Positions 61,957 to 64,000 of a stretch of DNA of 64,000 bases are shown piece by piece (position 1 is the stretch's first letter; each line of letters begins with the position of its first letter). A program made the position numbers and the translations under genes. The notes under the pieces are model-generated. The model was not told the origin of the DNA. It saw nothing but the letters and a program-made list of their open reading frames with translations, and did not search any database. Origin of the DNA: Verpa conica (Eukaryota; Ascomycota; Pezizomycetes; Pezizales; Morchellaceae); NCBI GenBank assembly GCA_033030425.1, contig JAUFSD010000001.1:1550001-1614000 (forward strand), read 5' to 3'.

Positions 61957-61971
61957 TATTAGTGGTCCATC
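61957..61971. repeat. LINE target-site duplication, right copy
   Basis: TATTAGTGGTCCATC, identical to 56838-56852, at the 5' end of the element. Confidence 0.95.
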
Positions 61972-64000
61972 ACCAATTATATATATATATATATATTTTT
62001 TCTTGTAATGCGCACGCTCCGTTTTCGGATAAAGGAACTTTTCCCCCCCCTCCTCCCTCTCTTTCTGCAGAAACAGATCTCGGTAAGCAGCGGGTATGTC
62101 TGTGCACAAAAGAAGATTTGGGGCGCTTTGACATTGAAACAACATCACAACCGCAATAGGCACCCCCTCCCCTCCCCAAAGAGTTTAAAACTCACGAGAA
62201 TTGACGTCGGATATTGGCACGTGGCTTTTTTTTTTGTATATAGAGGTGACATCGGCTGCCCCCGACAACAACAACAAAAACCCACTTAGCTCGCCCGCCC
62301 GCCCACACCCCCCACTCGGAAGGCTCCCGATCAATATGTGGTCAACCTTCTCCTTTCTACTTTCTCTGCTTCAAGGTGTTCTTCTGTTGAGGAGCTCCTG
62401 CTAGTTAGCTTGCTTAGTTGGTCGTATTTGTTGTCTCGTCACATGCTCGCTCGCTCTAGCTTAGATGAACAACGGTAATATCGGTGAGCATGTAAAAGGC
62501 TTAACTTGACATGGTCTCTTACCGGCTCGGTTGGAGGGGGGAGGGGGGCTGAAGTGTATGGGAAATGCGACGTTGATCTCGGTAGAGCTAGAGTCTAGAA
62601 TGTTTATTTTTTGATGAATTCAGCCTGACCGACATCGCTCAATTGTCTGGAATTAATATATGTAGATTCAAAAAAAAAAAAAAAAAGTACTATATTATAT
62701 GTAATTAAGTTACATCGTGACCTGCAACAGGCGGTTACGCAATTTGTGAAAGGGTAAAAAAAAAAAAAAAAAAGGGTCAAACATATCATTCCCCTCATGA
62801 TGTCTCAACTGGTATCCACTCTCTCTCTCCCAACAACAACAACAACAACAAACAAAAAAGAGCGCTTCTAAAGGTTAAATGTTTGTTGATGTTATTGTTG
62901 GTGTCGTTACCGGGTGAAGTGTTTTTTTTTTTTTTTTTATAGCATGTCTTTTCTTTTCTTTTCTTTTCCGTTCTATCACTAGGGGCTAGATGAAGCGATA
63001 AGTGGCAACAAGAGAGAGAGCTTTGGTCAAGAGAATTTCCCGGTTCAGGGTTTCCTTCATACACTAGCTTGAAGCTTAGCGCCGCGCGTACAGTAGCGTC
63101 CCCGCCGGGGGGAAGCCATCAGAAAGCGCAAAGACCTACTGGATGGGACCAGAGAAGAGAGAGGGAGAGATGAGGATGGTAAATACCGGTGATAAAACCA
63201 CCGCGGCTACCGCTGACTAGACCAGGTACCAACTCAAAACCTGACGTAAAAAAAAGAACATGAGTGGGGAAAAGTATCGGGTGGGGGAGGGAGGGGTGAA
63301 GAGAGAGAGAGAGAGAGAGAGAGAGGAGGGGCTGAATGTATGTATATTCGTAGCTGAAGTTTGGTAGAGATGGTACTTATTTGAAATTAATCCGGGAAAG
63401 TCAACCGGAGGAAACAATTGGCTTAGTCTCATCTTCTTCTTCCTTTTCTTTTCGTAAAACGGTTTTTCCGCGGCATCGTGCCCGTTGTAGATAGGCTAGC
63501 TAGCTATCCAGGGCGTGGGGAACCGGAAGCTTTTTTCTTTTCCCTCTTTAAAAGAAAGATAAGTTGAGAAAAACCCGGGAATGAAATGGGTACGTAAGGT
63601 CAGTCAAAAAAAAAAACAAGTCAGACGGGAACTAAATCACGATTAATAGAATAGGTATGTAGTCCCTTGTTTTTCTTTCTTTCTTTCTTTCTCCCCGCTA
63701 CCGTCGCCTTCCTCATTCCATTAATTCTACTCTTCGTTTCCTCTTCGTGATGGTGGAATACAGTACAGCATTTGCTTTTCTAAAAAAAAAACTGTTCCTT
63801 TAATTCGTTTTTCTTGTAGTGAGATCGGAGATCGGGGAACACAAAGGGTGGAAGAAAGAGGGAAAAGAGCCGCATATTTGCATTTTCCCTTAGTTACTTG
63901 ACTCTCTCCCCATGTACTTTTTATTTTATTTTTCCCGCGCGTGTTGCGGGGAAAAAAAAGGGTGGGAAAGGGTTATGATACAGTTTCGATCTAGATCTAC
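61972..64000. other. Gene-free region with microsatellites
   Basis: No supportable gene. It contains TA repeats (about 61980-61995), poly-T/poly-A runs, CAA repeats (about 62831-62851), TTTTC repeats (about 62949-62968), GA repeats (about 63301-63323) and CTTT repeats (about 63670-63692). No copy of the CAT-N5-RTCACTCG motif was found here. It may be the promoter or leader region of a gene beyond the window. Confidence 0.5.

Noticed and set aside
63301..63323. GA and other short tandem repeats considered as CRISPR-like or satellite arrays
   Set aside because: Pure microsatellites without spacers; ordinary simple repeats.

Overview
The window is nuclear DNA of a filamentous ascomycete (Pezizomycotina). 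Evidence: protein genes with short 50-110 bp spliceosomal introns and CTAAC/CTGAC-like branch sites, a cerato-platanin gene, a fungal-type HEM1 with three Cys-Pro heme motifs, an intron-containing tRNA-Phe, and fungal forms of MCM6, IML1 and NAA20. Genus cannot be fixed from sequence alone. Loose gene spacing plus TE debris would suit an early-diverging lineage such as Pezizomycetes or Orbiliomycetes, but that is a guess.

Layout. 0.3-2.3 kb: HEM1 (5-aminolevulinate synthase, minus). 2.3-14.5 kb: gene-poor, AT-rich stretch with decayed repeats, a small TA-flanked MITE (7080-7218), a LINE 3' remnant (about 6921-6975) and one four-exon GNAT acetyltransferase gene (10526-11775, minus). 14.5 kb: secreted cerato-platanin. 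16.4-35.4 kb: gene-dense block with a Myb-like/AT-hook protein, an Arc1/EMAPII tRNA-binding cofactor, a tiny MGC-starting glycine-rich protein, an NCBP3-like RNA-cap protein, a LisH/WD40 protein, tRNA-Phe(GAA), a disordered protein, a 920-aa F-box/ankyrin protein, the NatB catalytic subunit NAA20, and a coiled-coil protein. 35.9-38.4 kb: a six-exon, in-frame histidyl-tRNA-synthetase paralogue that has lost active-site residues. 39.2-51.4 kb: a hypothetical protein, MCM6 (minus, five exons) and IML1 (plus, three exons). 51.4-64 kb: no supportable host gene; it holds a 5.1-kb LINE retrotransposon (minus strand, 15-bp target duplication, poly-A tail, frameshifted ORFs) and simple-sequence-rich DNA.

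The genes are mostly unrelated housekeeping functions (heme synthesis, translation, N-terminal acetylation, DNA replication, TORC1 control) with no operon-like or cluster logic. Two translation-linked genes (Arc1-like, HisRS-like) and tRNA-Phe occur in the window, but not as a unit.

The most unusual signal is not a gene. A bipartite 16-bp sequence, CAT-N5-RTCACTCG, occurs 14 times on both strands (one copy with a last-base mismatch), with a few weaker copies. All 14 lie in non-coding DNA, one of them inside an IML1 intron. By composition far fewer than one would be expected. It looks like a dispersed protein-binding site of a general DNA-binding factor, or a repeat terminus. Other points: the degenerate HisRS paralogue with a possible N-terminal extension, a donor-site rule (pyrimidine at +3 only when +5 is G), and an intron enlarged by tandem duplication of its own donor region.

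All gene structures were derived by eye from splice signals, reading-frame phase and family similarity; no database search was run.
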